Part shown: in pieces, positions 37,279 through 46,952 of the stretch
How the letters are laid out: the number at the start of each line of letters is the position of its first letter
How positions within the stretch are numbered: the first letter of the stretch is position 1
Source: Ahrensia sp.
GTDB lineage: Bacteria; Pseudomonadota; Alphaproteobacteria; Rhizobiales; Rhizobiaceae
DNA length: 64,000 nt
Direction: 5' to 3'
Assembly (NCBI GenBank): GCA_002706335.1
Contig: PAKZ01000023.1
Span: forward strand, 1 to 64,000
Translations under genes and position numbers: made by a program
Notes under the pieces: model-generated
Seen by the model: only the letters and a program-made list of their open reading frames with translations
Database searches by the model: none
Told to the model about the DNA's origin: nothing

Positions 37279-38310
37279 TCAGGCCGTCGCGGTCTGCGGC
37301 ACCGGGCCCGTCGACGCCCCGACGACGAATTCCGCCTCGAGCAGCAGATTGCGCGGCCCGGTCTTCTTCTCGATCAGGTCGATAAGCATCTCGGCGCAAT
37401 GCATGCCGGCAAGCCGGATGCTCGACCGCAACGCGGTGATTGCCGGGCGCTCGCCCGTGGTCGGCAGGAAGGAGAGGCAATCGTCATAGGCGATCAGGGA
37501 TACGTCGCGGCCCGGCCTGCTGCCGTGCTCGTGGATCGCGCGCATCGCGCCCATCGCATTCAGCACGCTGGAGCACAGCACGGCGGTCGGCGGATTGTCG
37601 AGGTTCAGAAACCGCTTCATCGCGTCGTGGCCCACGGGCTCGATCATCTCCGAGGAGATCATGATCTCGGGATCGGGCTCGGCGCCATATTCGCGCATCG
37701 CTTTCTCCAGCCCGTCCCGTCGCTTCGCGGCGAACGTCATGTATTCCCAGCCATTGATCAGCGCGATCCGCCGGTGTCCGGCTTCGAGCAGATGTTTGGC
37801 GGCGGTGTGGAAGGCCCGCCGGTTGTTCACGTCCACCCATGAATAGCTGTCCTCGGGATCGTTGGTGCGGCCATGCACCACGAAGGGAAGCTTCAGCTTG
37901 CGCAAAAGGTCTATCCGTTCGTCCTCGACGCGGGGACCGTGCACGATCACGCCGTCGACGCGCCGGTTGCGGCGCAGCGCCTCGTAGACCGGTTTCTCCG
38001 CCCCCGCATTCACCACCGAAATCAGCATGTCGTAACCGCACCGATTGTAGATTTCGCCGGCGCCGGCAATGAAGTCCGAGAAATGCGGATTGATCATGTC
38101 GTGATGCGAAAGAGGCACCACATGGCCGATCGTGTTCGACTTGCCGGTCGCCAGCCGGCGCGCATTCGAGTTCGGCTGGTAATTCATCTCGCGCGCGACG
38201 GCTTCGACGCGCTTGCGGGTCTCCTCGCTCACCTCGGGATAGCCGTTGAGGGCGCGGCTGACCGTGGTCTGCGACAGGCCGAGTTTGTCCGAAAGTTGCT
38301 TGAGATTCAT
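37279..38310 (-). CDS. aglR: LacI-family regulator of alpha-glucoside use (AglR)
   Basis: A 343-residue LacI/GalR repressor. The helix-turn-helix MNLKQLSDKLGLSQTTVSRALNGY is followed by the hinge NYQPNSNARRLATGKS and a periplasmic-binding-like effector domain. The track start (38334) precedes the Shine-Dalgarno GGGAGG; ATG 38310 is correct. It is divergent from aglE, and two LacI-type palindromes in the shared region predict repression of aglEFGAK and autoregulation, relieved by an alpha-glucoside such as sucrose, maltose or trehalose. The ligand is inferred from the operon. Confidence 0.87.
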   Translation of the reverse strand: MNLKQLSDKLGLSQTTVSRALNGYPEVSEETRKRVEAVAREMNYQPNSNARRLATGKSNTIGHVVPLSHHDMINPHFSDFIAGAGEIYNRCGYDMLISVVNAGAEKPVYEALRRNRRVDGVIVHGPRVEDERIDLLRKLKLPFVVHGRTNDPEDSYSWVDVNNRRAFHTAAKHLLEAGHRRIALINGWEYMTFAAKRRDGLEKAMREYGAEPDPEIMISSEMIEPVGHDAMKRFLNLDNPPTAVLCSSVLNAMGAMRAIHEHGSRPGRDVSLIAYDDCLSFLPTTGERPAITALRSSIRLAGMHCAEMLIDLIEKKTGPRNLLLEAEFVVGASTGPVPQTATA

Positions 38311-38335
38311 TGGATGCCGTCCTCCCAAAGGCATT

Positions 38336-38347
38336 CAAAGGGCTTTG
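38336..38347. promoter_or_regulatory. LacI-type operator O1 near aglR
   Basis: CAAAGGGCTTTG, palindromic except at the centre, lies 25 bp upstream of the aglR start codon. It matches the second copy at 38513, so AglR probably binds here to regulate its own gene. Confidence 0.6.
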
Positions 38348-38512
38348 GATAGTGCATAATTCTGCAGCAAAACACCAGTTTTTTCGATTTGTGCGGAAAA
38401 CCGGAATCTCGGGAAGGACGCAAAATCGCGGCGCGTCGTTGACGGTTGACAAGGCGGTGCGACAAATATTTCGCTTGACTCAAAGGGGTTCAACGCCAAA
38501 GCTCAGGCCTGC

Positions 38513-38524
38513 CAAAGCGCTTTG
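38513..38524. promoter_or_regulatory. LacI-type operator O2 and aglE promoter region
   Basis: CAAAGCGCTTTG is a perfect 12-bp palindrome with the central CG typical of LacI-family operators. Its right arm overlaps TTGACT (38522-38527), a candidate -35 box for aglE, so a bound repressor would block RNA polymerase. A matching -10 box is not clear (weak TCTATG-like sequence near 38548). Confidence 0.65.
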
Positions 38525-38597
38525 ACTAGCTATGAGCAAGTGAATGCTCTATGTGTCTTGTTGCTAGTTTGAAAAACCGATCCTGGGAGGATTTTCG

Positions 38598-39953
38598 ATG
38601 AAAAAACTATTGCTGGCGGGTGTTGCCGCCTTTGCCCTGTCCGCCATTTCGGCGCAGGCGCAGGATCTCATGTTCCCCGTCGGGGAAGGAGACTTTAACT
38701 GGGACAGTTTCGAAGCCTACAGCGCCGATCATGATCTGAGCGGCGAGCAGGTGACTGTTTTCGGCCCGTGGCTCGGCCCGGACCAGGAAGCCATCGAAGC
38801 GGTTCTCGCCTATTTCGCCAAGGCGACCGGCGCTGACGTGCGCTACACCGGCTCGGATTCCTTCGAGCAGCAGATCGTCGTTGACGCCGAAGCGGGCTCG
38901 GCCCCGAACGTCTCGGTATTCCCGCAGCCCGGCCTTGCCGCGGACCTTGCCAAGCGCGGCTTCCTGACGCCGCTCGGCGATGACGCGGCGAGCTGGATGG
39001 CGGAAAACTACGCCGCCGGCGACTCCTGGGTCGATCTCGGCACCTATGCCGGCCAGGACGGTACCGATCACTTCTACGCATTCCCCTACAAGGCCGACGT
39101 GAAGTCGCTTGTCTGGTATGTGCCGGAAAACTTCGAGGATGCCGGCTACGAGATCCCGAAGACCATGGAAGAACTGAAGGCGCTGACCGAGCAGATCGTC
39201 GCCGACGGTGCGACGCCCTGGTGCATCGGTCTCGGTTCGGGCGGCGCGACCGGCTGGCCCGCCACCGACTGGGTCGAGGACATGATGCTGCGCACCCAGC
39301 CGCCGTCTGTTTACGACCAGTGGGTCACCAACGAAATCCCCTTCGATGACGAACGCGTGGTCGCCGCCATCAACGAGTTCGGGTGGTTCCTGCAGGATGA
39401 TTTCGTTGCAGGCGGGCGCGGCGCTGTCGCCTCGACCGACTTCCGCGATTCTCCGAAGGGCCTCTTCGATTCGCCGCCACAGTGCTACATGCACAAGCAG
39501 GCGTCGTTCATCCCGGCCTTCTTCCCGGAAGGCACCGAGATCGGCCTCGACGCGGACTTCTTCTACTTCCCGGCCTATGCCGACAAGGATCTGGGTTCTC
39601 CGGTTCTCGGCGCCGGCACGCTGTTCGCCATCACCAAGGACAGCCCCGGAGCGAAGGCGCTGATCGAGTTCCTCGAAACCGACATCGCTCATGAGGTCTG
39701 GATGGCGATCCCGGGTCAGGGCTTCCTGACGCCGCTGAAGTCGGCCAATGCGGCCACCTATTCGGACGACACCAAGCGCGCGCTGGGTGAGATCCTCACC
39801 TCCGCGACCACCTTCCGGTTCGACGGTTCGGACCTGATGCCCGGCGGCGTCGGTGCGGGCTCCTTCTGGACCGGCATGGTCGATTTTGCCGGTGGCGAGG
39901 ACGCCAAGAAGGTCGCTTCGGAAATCCAGGCGAGCTGGGACGCGCTCAAGTAA
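38598..39953 (+). CDS. aglE: Alpha-glucoside ABC transporter substrate-binding protein
   Basis: A 451-residue periplasmic binding protein of the family 1 carbohydrate type. The signal peptide ends at AISAQAQD. The sequence after it (DLSGEQVTVFGPWLGPDQEAIEAVL) matches AglE of rhizobia. It binds sucrose, maltose, trehalose or similar alpha-glucosides and delivers them to AglFG. GGGAGGA precedes the start at proper spacing. First gene of aglEFGAK, controlled by AglR. Confidence 0.9.
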   Translation: MKKLLLAGVAAFALSAISAQAQDLMFPVGEGDFNWDSFEAYSADHDLSGEQVTVFGPWLGPDQEAIEAVLAYFAKATGADVRYTGSDSFEQQIVVDAEAGSAPNVSVFPQPGLAADLAKRGFLTPLGDDAASWMAENYAAGDSWVDLGTYAGQDGTDHFYAFPYKADVKSLVWYVPENFEDAGYEIPKTMEELKALTEQIVADGATPWCIGLGSGGATGWPATDWVEDMMLRTQPPSVYDQWVTNEIPFDDERVVAAINEFGWFLQDDFVAGGRGAVASTDFRDSPKGLFDSPPQCYMHKQASFIPAFFPEGTEIGLDADFFYFPAYADKDLGSPVLGAGTLFAITKDSPGAKALIEFLETDIAHEVWMAIPGQGFLTPLKSANAATYSDDTKRALGEILTSATTFRFDGSDLMPGGVGAGSFWTGMVDFAGGEDAKKVASEIQASWDALK

Positions 39954-40041
39954 GCTCGGTTCCAGGCTTTCAAATCATACCGTTCGGGGCATACTGTCCC
40001 GAACGGCACCTTGAGGTCGCAGCGGTTTTTGGGAGGGAGCC

Positions 40042-41283
40042 ATGCATCCAGCCTTGCAAGGACTGATCACCATCATCATCGGTGTTGGTGGTTGCATCGG
40101 ATACTTCTACCTGTCGAACTTGTTCATCGACCGGGTCCTGTTTCCGGCCACCGGCAAGAATGCCGGCCGCAACATCAATCGCGCCAATATGGTTCGCCCG
40201 TGGCTGTTCCTGTTTCCGGCGATTTTCGCGCTTGGCCTCTATCTCGCCTATCCGGTTGTTGAAACGCTGCGTCTTTCGCTGACGGACCGAAGCGCCGGCG
40301 GCGCCTTTGTCGGTCTGGCGAATTACCGCCAGATGGTCTCCGAGCCGAAATTCTGGGAGGCGATGAGCAACAACATGCTCTGGCTGATCGTCGTTCCGGC
40401 CGCCTCGACCGCGTTCGGACTTCTGGCCGCCCAACTCACCGACCGCATCAAATGGGGCAACATCGCCAAGTCGCTGATCTTCATGCCGATGGCGATTTCC
40501 TTTGTCGGCGCGTCGGTCATCTTCAAGCTCGTTTATGACGCGCGGCCTGCGGGCCAGAACCAGATCGGCGTGCTCAACGCCGTGTGGATGAACTTCGACG
40601 GCGGCGTCTGGTCGATCATCTTCCTGCGTATCCTGCCCGCCGCCATCCTGCTCGTCTTCGCCGCCCTGATGCTCTACCTGATTTACACGGCTGGTCGGCC
40701 GATCGTCGATCGCAACGCCACACGCGGCGGCCTTTCCGTCTGGGCCATCCTGCTGCGCGGCATCGCCGTCATCGGTGCTGTCTGGCTCGGCTATCTCGCC
40801 CTCAAGTCCGTCTATTCGGTATTTACAGCCAACCTCCCGTTCGGCGAACCGCAGAACTGGTTGACGATCCTGTTCTGGAACAACTTCTTCCTGATGGTCG
40901 TCTTGATCTGGATCCAGACCGGCTTCGCCATGGTCATCCTGTCGGCGGCTTTGCGCGGTATTCCCGAGGAGACCATCGAGGCAGCCGTCATCGACGGCGC
41001 CAATCCGTTCGACATCTTCTTCAAGATCAAGGTGCCGCAGATCATGGGCACCATCGTCGTCGTCTGGACGACGATCACGCTGGTCGTCCTGAAGATCTTC
41101 GACATTGTCTTCGCCATGACCAACGGCCAGTGGGAAACCCAGGTCCTCGCCAATTACATGTACGACAAGCTTTTCCGCGCCAATGACTGGGGCGTCGGCT
41201 CCGCCAGCGCCATCGTCATCATGCTGCTCGTGTCGCCGATCCTGATCTGGAACGTCTACAACGCGCGCAAGGAAATGAAGTAG
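40042..41283 (+). CDS. aglF: Alpha-glucoside ABC transporter permease AglF
   Basis: A 413-residue inner-membrane permease. The EAA motif (EAAVIDGANPFDIFFKIKVP) near residue 313 docks the ATPase. There is an extra membrane-associated stretch between residues about 185 and 260 (a basic/polar segment followed by two helices), making it longer than the common 300-residue sugar permeases. GGGAGG precedes the ATG. It is followed after 13 nt by aglG. Confidence 0.9.
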   Translation: MHPALQGLITIIIGVGGCIGYFYLSNLFIDRVLFPATGKNAGRNINRANMVRPWLFLFPAIFALGLYLAYPVVETLRLSLTDRSAGGAFVGLANYRQMVSEPKFWEAMSNNMLWLIVVPAASTAFGLLAAQLTDRIKWGNIAKSLIFMPMAISFVGASVIFKLVYDARPAGQNQIGVLNAVWMNFDGGVWSIIFLRILPAAILLVFAALMLYLIYTAGRPIVDRNATRGGLSVWAILLRGIAVIGAVWLGYLALKSVYSVFTANLPFGEPQNWLTILFWNNFFLMVVLIWIQTGFAMVILSAALRGIPEETIEAAVIDGANPFDIFFKIKVPQIMGTIVVVWTTITLVVLKIFDIVFAMTNGQWETQVLANYMYDKLFRANDWGVGSASAIVIMLLVSPILIWNVYNARKEMK

Positions 41284-41296
41284 GGAGGCCGGAACC

Positions 41297-42454
41297 ATGT
41301 CATCGATCGCAGGTACGAAATCCGGTCTCACCTGGGCCGTCCATATCTCCGTCGTCGCGCTGGTCCTGCTCTGGCTGTTCCCGACCGTCGGCCTGTTCGT
41401 CTCGTCCTTCCGCACCGCCGACCAGATCTCGTCGAGCGGCTGGTGGGATGCGCTGTTCCCGCAGGAACAAAACCTGGTCATGCGCACCGCCGATCCGGAT
41501 ACCCAGCGGCAGGAAGGCGCTCAGTTCGTCATCGACGGCAATCTCTTCGAGATCAACGGAGAGAACACGGCCGGCACGATCTCGGCATGGGGCACATCCT
41601 CGCGCGCCATCAGCGAATACAAGCCCGGCGATACCGCGGATATGGGCGATGATGGCCGGATCACCGTTCAGGCGAATGGCGATTACGTCTGGCAGAACGA
41701 TGTCGAATTCCAGGGCCGGCGAGGCGAACGCGTCTTCGTGACGGCAAAGGCTCCGCCCAAATTCACCCTCGCGAACTACGAGAGGGTGCTGTTCTCCGGC
41801 TCGACCACCGACTCGATGGCCAAGGCCTTCTTCAACACGCTGACGGTGACCATCCCGGCGACGGTCATCCCGATCGTCATCGCCGCCTTCGCTGCCTATG
41901 CGCTCGCCTGGATGCGTTTTCCGGGTCGCGCCCTGCTGATCGCCGCCGTCGTCGCGCTTCTCGTCGTTCCGCTGCAATTGGCGCTGATCCCGCTATTGCG
42001 CCTGCATAACGAGATCGGCATCGGCAAGGGCTATCTTGGCGTCTGGCTCGCCCATACGGGTTTCGGTCTGCCGCTCGCGGTCTATCTTCTGCGCAACTAC
42101 ATGGTCGGCCTGCCGCGCGACATCATCGAATGCGCCAAGGTCGACGGTGCGACGGACTTCCAGATCTTCACCCGGATCGTCTTGCCCCTGTCGTTCCCGG
42201 CGCTCGCCTCCTTCGCGATCTTCCAGTTCCTGTGGACCTGGAACGATCTGCTCGTGGCGCTGGTCTTCCTGATCGACGCGACCGGCGAGACGACCGTAAT
42301 GACCCGCCAGATCGTCGAACTGCTCGGCACGCGCGGCGGCAACTGGGAAATCCTGGCGACGGCGGCCTTCGTGTCGATTGCCGTTCCGCTCGTCGTCTTC
42401 TTCGCAATGCAGAGATATCTGGTGCGCGGTCTTCTGGCCGGCTCGGTAAAATAG
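41297..42454 (+). CDS. aglG: Alpha-glucoside ABC transporter permease AglG
   Basis: A 385-residue inner-membrane permease with an EAA-like loop (ECAKVDGATDFQIFTRIVLP) near 277. Between the first membrane helix and the core there is a hydrophilic insert of about 100 residues (about 55-155) predicted to lie in the periplasm, a feature also present in rhizobial AglG. It might contact the binding protein AglE. The gene is followed by aglA after 15 nt. Confidence 0.9.
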   Translation: MSSIAGTKSGLTWAVHISVVALVLLWLFPTVGLFVSSFRTADQISSSGWWDALFPQEQNLVMRTADPDTQRQEGAQFVIDGNLFEINGENTAGTISAWGTSSRAISEYKPGDTADMGDDGRITVQANGDYVWQNDVEFQGRRGERVFVTAKAPPKFTLANYERVLFSGSTTDSMAKAFFNTLTVTIPATVIPIVIAAFAAYALAWMRFPGRALLIAAVVALLVVPLQLALIPLLRLHNEIGIGKGYLGVWLAHTGFGLPLAVYLLRNYMVGLPRDIIECAKVDGATDFQIFTRIVLPLSFPALASFAIFQFLWTWNDLLVALVFLIDATGETTVMTRQIVELLGTRGGNWEILATAAFVSIAVPLVVFFAMQRYLVRGLLAGSVK

Positions 42455-42469
42455 GGACTGTCTGAATAA

Positions 42470-44137
42470 ATGAGTGTGTTTGCATCCGCGGCCCAGCGAA
42501 CAGAGGAACAGGTCAAGCCGGATCCCGATTGGTGGCGCGGCGCGGTGATCTACCAGATCTATCCGCGTTCCTATCAGGACTCCAACGGCGACGGCATCGG
42601 CGATCTGGCGGGCATCCGCCAGCGCCTGCCCTATATCGCCGGCCTTGGCGCTGACGCGATCTGGATCTCGCCCTTCTTCCCGTCGCCGATGAAGGATTTC
42701 GGCTATGACGTGACGGACTATCGCGGCGTCGATCCGATGTTCGGCAGCGTCGAGGATTTCCGCGTCCTCGTCGACGACGCCCATCATCTCGGCCTGAAGG
42801 TGATGATCGACCTCGTCATGTCGCACACCTCCGACCAGCACCCCTGGTTCACGGAGAGCCGCTCGAATCGCGAAAACCACAAGGCCGACTGGTATGTCTG
42901 GGCGGATGCGAAGCCGGACGGCTCGCCGCCCAACAACTGGCTGTCGATCTTCGGCGGCTCGGCCTGGGAGGGGGATTCCAACCGCCTCCAATATTACATG
43001 CACAACTTCCTGACGAGCCAGCCAGACCTGAACTTCCATAATCCGGACGTCCAGAATGAACTGCTCGACATGGTGCGCTTCTGGCTGGAACTCGGCGTCG
43101 ACGGCTTCCGGCTCGACACGATCAATTTCTACTTCCACTCGCAGACACTGAAGGACAATCCGCCACTACCGCCCGAGCAGCGCAACGCCAAGACGGCGCC
43201 GGCGGTCAATCCATACAATTATCAGGACCACCTCTACGACAAGAGCCAGCCGGAAAATATCGAGTTCCTAAAGCGCTTCCGCGCCGTACTCGACGAGTTC
43301 CCGGCGGCCGCCGCGGTGGGCGAAGTCGGCGACAGCCAGCGCGACATGGAAATCCTCGCCGAATACACCCGTGGCGATGACCGTATCCACATGTGCTACG
43401 CCTTCGACTTCCTGGCGCCCGATCCGCTGACGGCGGAAAAGGTGCGCGAGGTCGCGGAGAAGTTCGAGGTCGGCGCGCCGGACGGCTGGTCGTGCTGGGC
43501 ATTCTCCAACCATGACGTCGTGCGGCATGCGTCCCGCTGGGGCGCTTTCGAGCGCGATCCGGAGCGTTACCTCGCCGTCATCGCCGGCATCCTGTTCACC
43601 CTGCGCGGCTCGGTCAGTATCTATCAGGGCGAGGAGCTGGGCCTGCCCGAGGCGGATATTTCCTACGAGGACCTGCAGGACCCCTACGGCATCCGCTTCT
43701 GGCCGAAATTCAAGGGCCGCGATGGCGCGCGCACGCCGATGGTCTGGTCGTCGAACTTGCCGAATGGCGGCTTTACCACCGGCAAGCCCTGGCTGCCCGT
43801 GCCGGATATCCATCGCGCCATGGCGGTCAACACGCAGCAGGGTCGCGACGGCAGCATCTTCGAATTCTACCGCGATTTCCTCGAATTCCGGCGCGCCAAT
43901 CCGGCGCTGATCAAGGGAGACATTTCCTTCGTCGACACGCCGGACGATGTCGTCGCCTATATTCGCGACGACGGGGAAACGAAAATCCTGTGCGCCTTCA
44001 ATCTCGGCCACGGACCCGCGGAATTCGGCACGGGGCTGAAGCTGACGCGGCTCGACGCGCCGCTGGATGGCCAGGCCGGGGAGGACGGCGTCGTGAAACT
44101 GAAAGCGCTCGGCGGATATATCGGTCGCGTCGGTTAG
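42470..44137 (+). CDS. aglA: Alpha-glucosidase, GH13 family
   Basis: A 555-residue cytoplasmic glycoside hydrolase of the GH13 oligo-1,6-glucosidase / alpha-glucosidase group. Catalytic elements are intact: nucleophile Asp in DGFRLDTINFY, acid/base Glu in AVGEVGD, transition-state Asp in FSNHDVVR. It hydrolyses the imported disaccharides to hexoses. No signal peptide is present. It sits between the permease and ATPase genes of the operon. Confidence 0.92.
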   Translation: MSVFASAAQRTEEQVKPDPDWWRGAVIYQIYPRSYQDSNGDGIGDLAGIRQRLPYIAGLGADAIWISPFFPSPMKDFGYDVTDYRGVDPMFGSVEDFRVLVDDAHHLGLKVMIDLVMSHTSDQHPWFTESRSNRENHKADWYVWADAKPDGSPPNNWLSIFGGSAWEGDSNRLQYYMHNFLTSQPDLNFHNPDVQNELLDMVRFWLELGVDGFRLDTINFYFHSQTLKDNPPLPPEQRNAKTAPAVNPYNYQDHLYDKSQPENIEFLKRFRAVLDEFPAAAAVGEVGDSQRDMEILAEYTRGDDRIHMCYAFDFLAPDPLTAEKVREVAEKFEVGAPDGWSCWAFSNHDVVRHASRWGAFERDPERYLAVIAGILFTLRGSVSIYQGEELGLPEADISYEDLQDPYGIRFWPKFKGRDGARTPMVWSSNLPNGGFTTGKPWLPVPDIHRAMAVNTQQGRDGSIFEFYRDFLEFRRANPALIKGDISFVDTPDDVVAYIRDDGETKILCAFNLGHGPAEFGTGLKLTRLDAPLDGQAGEDGVVKLKALGGYIGRVG

Positions 44138-44150
44138 GGAGGGAAACACC

Positions 44151-45263
44151 ATGGCTGAACTGAAACTGACCAAGCTGGAAAAGGCCTACGGCCATGTAAA
44201 GGTGCTGCACGGCATCGACCTTCACATCGAGAAGGGCGAGTTCATCGTCTTCGTCGGCCCGTCCGGTTGCGGCAAATCCACGCTCCTGCGCTGCATCGCC
44301 GGTCTCGAACAGATTACCGGCGGCACGCTGGAAATCGATGGCATGGTGGTCAATGACGTGCCGCCGTCGCAGCGCGGCATCGCCATGGTGTTCCAGACCT
44401 ATGCGCTCTATCCGCACATGACGGTCTACGACAACATGGCCTTCGGCCTGCGCCTGGCTAAATTCTCGCGCGAGGAGATCGAAAAGCGCGTCAGGAACGC
44501 CGCCGAGATCCTCCAGCTAACGCCCTATCTCGATCGCCTGCCCAAGGCCCTCTCGGGCGGACAGCGTCAGCGCGTCGCCATCGGCCGGTCGATTTGCCGC
44601 GATCCTAAGGTTTTCCTCTTCGACGAGCCGCTGTCCAACCTCGATGCGGCCCTGCGCGTCGCCACGCGCATCGAGATCGCCAAGCTCAACGAATCCATGC
44701 CCGACACGACGATGATCTACGTCACCCATGACCAGGTCGAGGCGATGACTTTGGCCGACCGGATCGTCGTCTTGCGCGGCGGCTATATCGAACAGGTCGG
44801 CTCGCCGATGCAGCTGTACCATGAACCGGCCAATCTCTTCGTCGCCCAGTTCATCGGTTCGCCGGCGATGAATATCCTGTCCTCCACGGTGACGTCCGTC
44901 TCCGATACCGCCATCGAGGTCGATGTCGCGCATGCCGGCAAGGCCTCGGTCCCCATTGGCGGCGACGTCTCGCTCAATGGCAAACCGGTCAGCCTCGGTG
45001 TGCGTCCGGAGGATCTGAAGATTGCCGGCGAGGGCGAGACGCCGCTTCTGTCGGGCGAGGTCGATATCGTCGAGGCGCTGGGCGAGGTGACCTTGCTCTA
45101 TGTCCGCATGGAAGGACACGAGGAACCGATCATCGCCAAGCTTGCCGGAGACGCCAAGGTCAACCGCGGCGACAAGGTCGATCTGACAGCCGCTTCCGAA
45201 GTCCTGCATCTCTTCGACAACGACGGAAAGACGCTGCGCATCGCACAGCAGAAAGCCGCTTGA
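44151..45263 (+). CDS. aglK: Alpha-glucoside ABC transporter ATPase AglK
   Basis: A 370-residue MalK/UgpC-type ATPase. Walker A is GPSGCGKST, the signature LSGGQRQR and Walker B LFDEPLSNLD; the C-terminal TOBE-type regulatory domain follows from about residue 240. It energises AglEFG. It is the last gene of the operon; the next gene is convergent, 24 nt away. Confidence 0.92.
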   Translation: MAELKLTKLEKAYGHVKVLHGIDLHIEKGEFIVFVGPSGCGKSTLLRCIAGLEQITGGTLEIDGMVVNDVPPSQRGIAMVFQTYALYPHMTVYDNMAFGLRLAKFSREEIEKRVRNAAEILQLTPYLDRLPKALSGGQRQRVAIGRSICRDPKVFLFDEPLSNLDAALRVATRIEIAKLNESMPDTTMIYVTHDQVEAMTLADRIVVLRGGYIEQVGSPMQLYHEPANLFVAQFIGSPAMNILSSTVTSVSDTAIEVDVAHAGKASVPIGGDVSLNGKPVSLGVRPEDLKIAGEGETPLLSGEVDIVEALGEVTLLYVRMEGHEEPIIAKLAGDAKVNRGDKVDLTAASEVLHLFDNDGKTLRIAQQKAA

Positions 45264-45287
45264 GACGACGCAATTCGGGGCGCGGGC

Positions 45288-46478
45288 TTACAGCTCGCGC
45301 TCGATTGCTTCCAGCAGCCGAAAACGCAGTTTTCCCCCGCCGCTCAGCGAGATCACGAAGCGCACATCGCCATGGCTCTTCGTCTTCGCGAAACCCGCCA
45401 GCGTACTCACGCCCGAAAACGTGCCCGTCTTGTAGCGCGAACCGCTCTTCGTCCGCCGCATCAGTTCCGCATGCGGTGCGAACAGGTCGAGCACTTCGGC
45501 CAGGCCGCGCGCCGTAAAGCGGTTGTCGCGGCTGATCCCCGAGCCTTCTTCCAGATGGATCGCCTTGGCGAGGCCGTGCCTGGCGAGGATCTGGTTGGCG
45601 ACCCGCAGTGACTTGTCCAGGCTCACCGGCCCGCCGAGGAGATCGGTGCCGATTTCCAGGAACACCTGGTTGGCGATGTAGTTGTTGGAGCCCAGCAGCA
45701 ACAGCCGCAGGATTTCGGCGAGGTCGCGCGACTGGCGGTGCACGTAGACCGGCTTCAGCCCGTCCGGCACTGGCCCCAGCGATATTGCACCGTCGATCTT
45801 GCCACCGGCCTTCTCGATGAAGGCGGCGATCAGTTCGCCTGCATAGAGGATGCTGATGCTCGGGTCTTCCTGCGCCAGGCTGATGCGGCCCTTGCCCTTC
45901 GGCCCGCGCGCCTTGAACTGGCTGATCGCCAGCGGCGTGATCGGGGTCTGCGCTTCGGCCGACTTCACCGTGTCGCCACTACGCACCGCATTGATCGTGT
46001 TGAAATTCACCGCGAGCGCGGAGTTCAGTGCGTCATAGGCCTCGTCCGTCCCTTCGATGCCCGGGATTTCGAGATCGTCGGGATAATAGCTCCCGTCAAG
46101 CACCATGCCGGTGAAGGGCTCCTCGCCGGTCGCGGCCAGGAGTGCAGGCGCCAGCAGGTCCAGTTCCTCGGAGACCAGCATCGGGTCGCCGCCGCCGCGT
46201 ACATAAAGAACCCTTTTGGCGTCCACATGGAAGCGCGTCTCGAACCGGTAATCCGGCCCAAGAACCTCCATGGCGAGCCATGCGGTGACGATCTTGGCAA
46301 CGGAGGCCGGCACGAAGGGTTCGTCGGAATTCTGCGCCAGAAGGTCTTTGCCGTCCTTGTCGAGAACCAGAACCAGCCCGTTGGGCGCCAGCTTGGCGAC
46401 CGTCTCCTTGATGTCGGCATGAGCGGCGGCAGGCAGCAGCAGCGCCGCCCACAGGGCGGCAATCAGGCGAATCCACAT
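45288..46478 (-). CDS. dacB: D-alanyl-D-alanine carboxypeptidase, PBP4-like (S13)
   Basis: A 396-residue exported penicillin-binding protein with a cleavable signal peptide ending near AAAHAD. The three serine-acyltransferase motifs are present: SVAK (Ser59-Lys62), SNN (within GSNNYIANQ) and KTG (within YKTGTFSG). The spacing between the first two, with a long insert, is that of the S13 family, which trims or opens peptidoglycan peptides. The C-terminus KLRFRLLEAIEREL is plausible for the family. Single gene, convergent with aglK. Confidence 0.87.
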   Translation of the reverse strand: MWIRLIAALWAALLLPAAAHADIKETVAKLAPNGLVLVLDKDGKDLLAQNSDEPFVPASVAKIVTAWLAMEVLGPDYRFETRFHVDAKRVLYVRGGGDPMLVSEELDLLAPALLAATGEEPFTGMVLDGSYYPDDLEIPGIEGTDEAYDALNSALAVNFNTINAVRSGDTVKSAEAQTPITPLAISQFKARGPKGKGRISLAQEDPSISILYAGELIAAFIEKAGGKIDGAISLGPVPDGLKPVYVHRQSRDLAEILRLLLLGSNNYIANQVFLEIGTDLLGGPVSLDKSLRVANQILARHGLAKAIHLEEGSGISRDNRFTARGLAEVLDLFAPHAELMRRTKSGSRYKTGTFSGVSTLAGFAKTKSHGDVRFVISLSGGGKLRFRLLEAIEREL

Positions 46479-46582
46479 GGCGGCTCCGTCACGGATAGGG
46501 CGTCTTGTGGAATGACCCTAGCGTTACGCGCGGATCAGGCAAGGCCCTTCCGGCCAAGGCTGCGAAGTCCGGGGCGACTGCT

Positions 46583-46897
46583 TCAGGAGATTTCCAGCCG
46601 GGCGATCAGGTCGCCGTCCAGGTCGAACACGTTCTGCAGTTCGACCGGACTTCCCTTGAAGGCGCCGGAGATGCGGGTCGCCACCGTCACGCGGTTACCC
46701 TCTCGGCGAAAGGATAGGATTTCCTGACTGTAGCTGATCTTCGCGACTTCCTCGCGCCATTGGCGGATTGCGTCGCGCCCCCGATGCGTGTGCCGTTCGT
46801 CGAGGGCGATGCCGTCTTGCGTGAAGCGCTGCGCGATATCGTTTGGCGTCTGTGCGGCGTAATAGGCGGTAATGGGGGCGGGGAGCGTATCTGACAT
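46583..46897 (-). CDS. NTF2/SnoaL-like domain protein
   Basis: A 104-residue protein with the cone-shaped NTF2-like pattern: an N-terminal helix, GIALDERHTHRGRDAIRQW, and a terminal four-strand sheet (VTVATRISGAFKGSPVELQNVFDLDGDLIARLEI). Members are isomerases, hydrolases or binding proteins of small molecules. It is divergent from an HxlR regulator, which probably controls it. Confidence 0.75.
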   Translation of the reverse strand: MSDTLPAPITAYYAAQTPNDIAQRFTQDGIALDERHTHRGRDAIRQWREEVAKISYSQEILSFRREGNRVTVATRISGAFKGSPVELQNVFDLDGDLIARLEIS

Positions 46898-46952
46898 GGT
46901 GGCGGTCCGTATCCGGTTGCGGTCGGCCCATACCTGCGGCTAACCTGACGAC

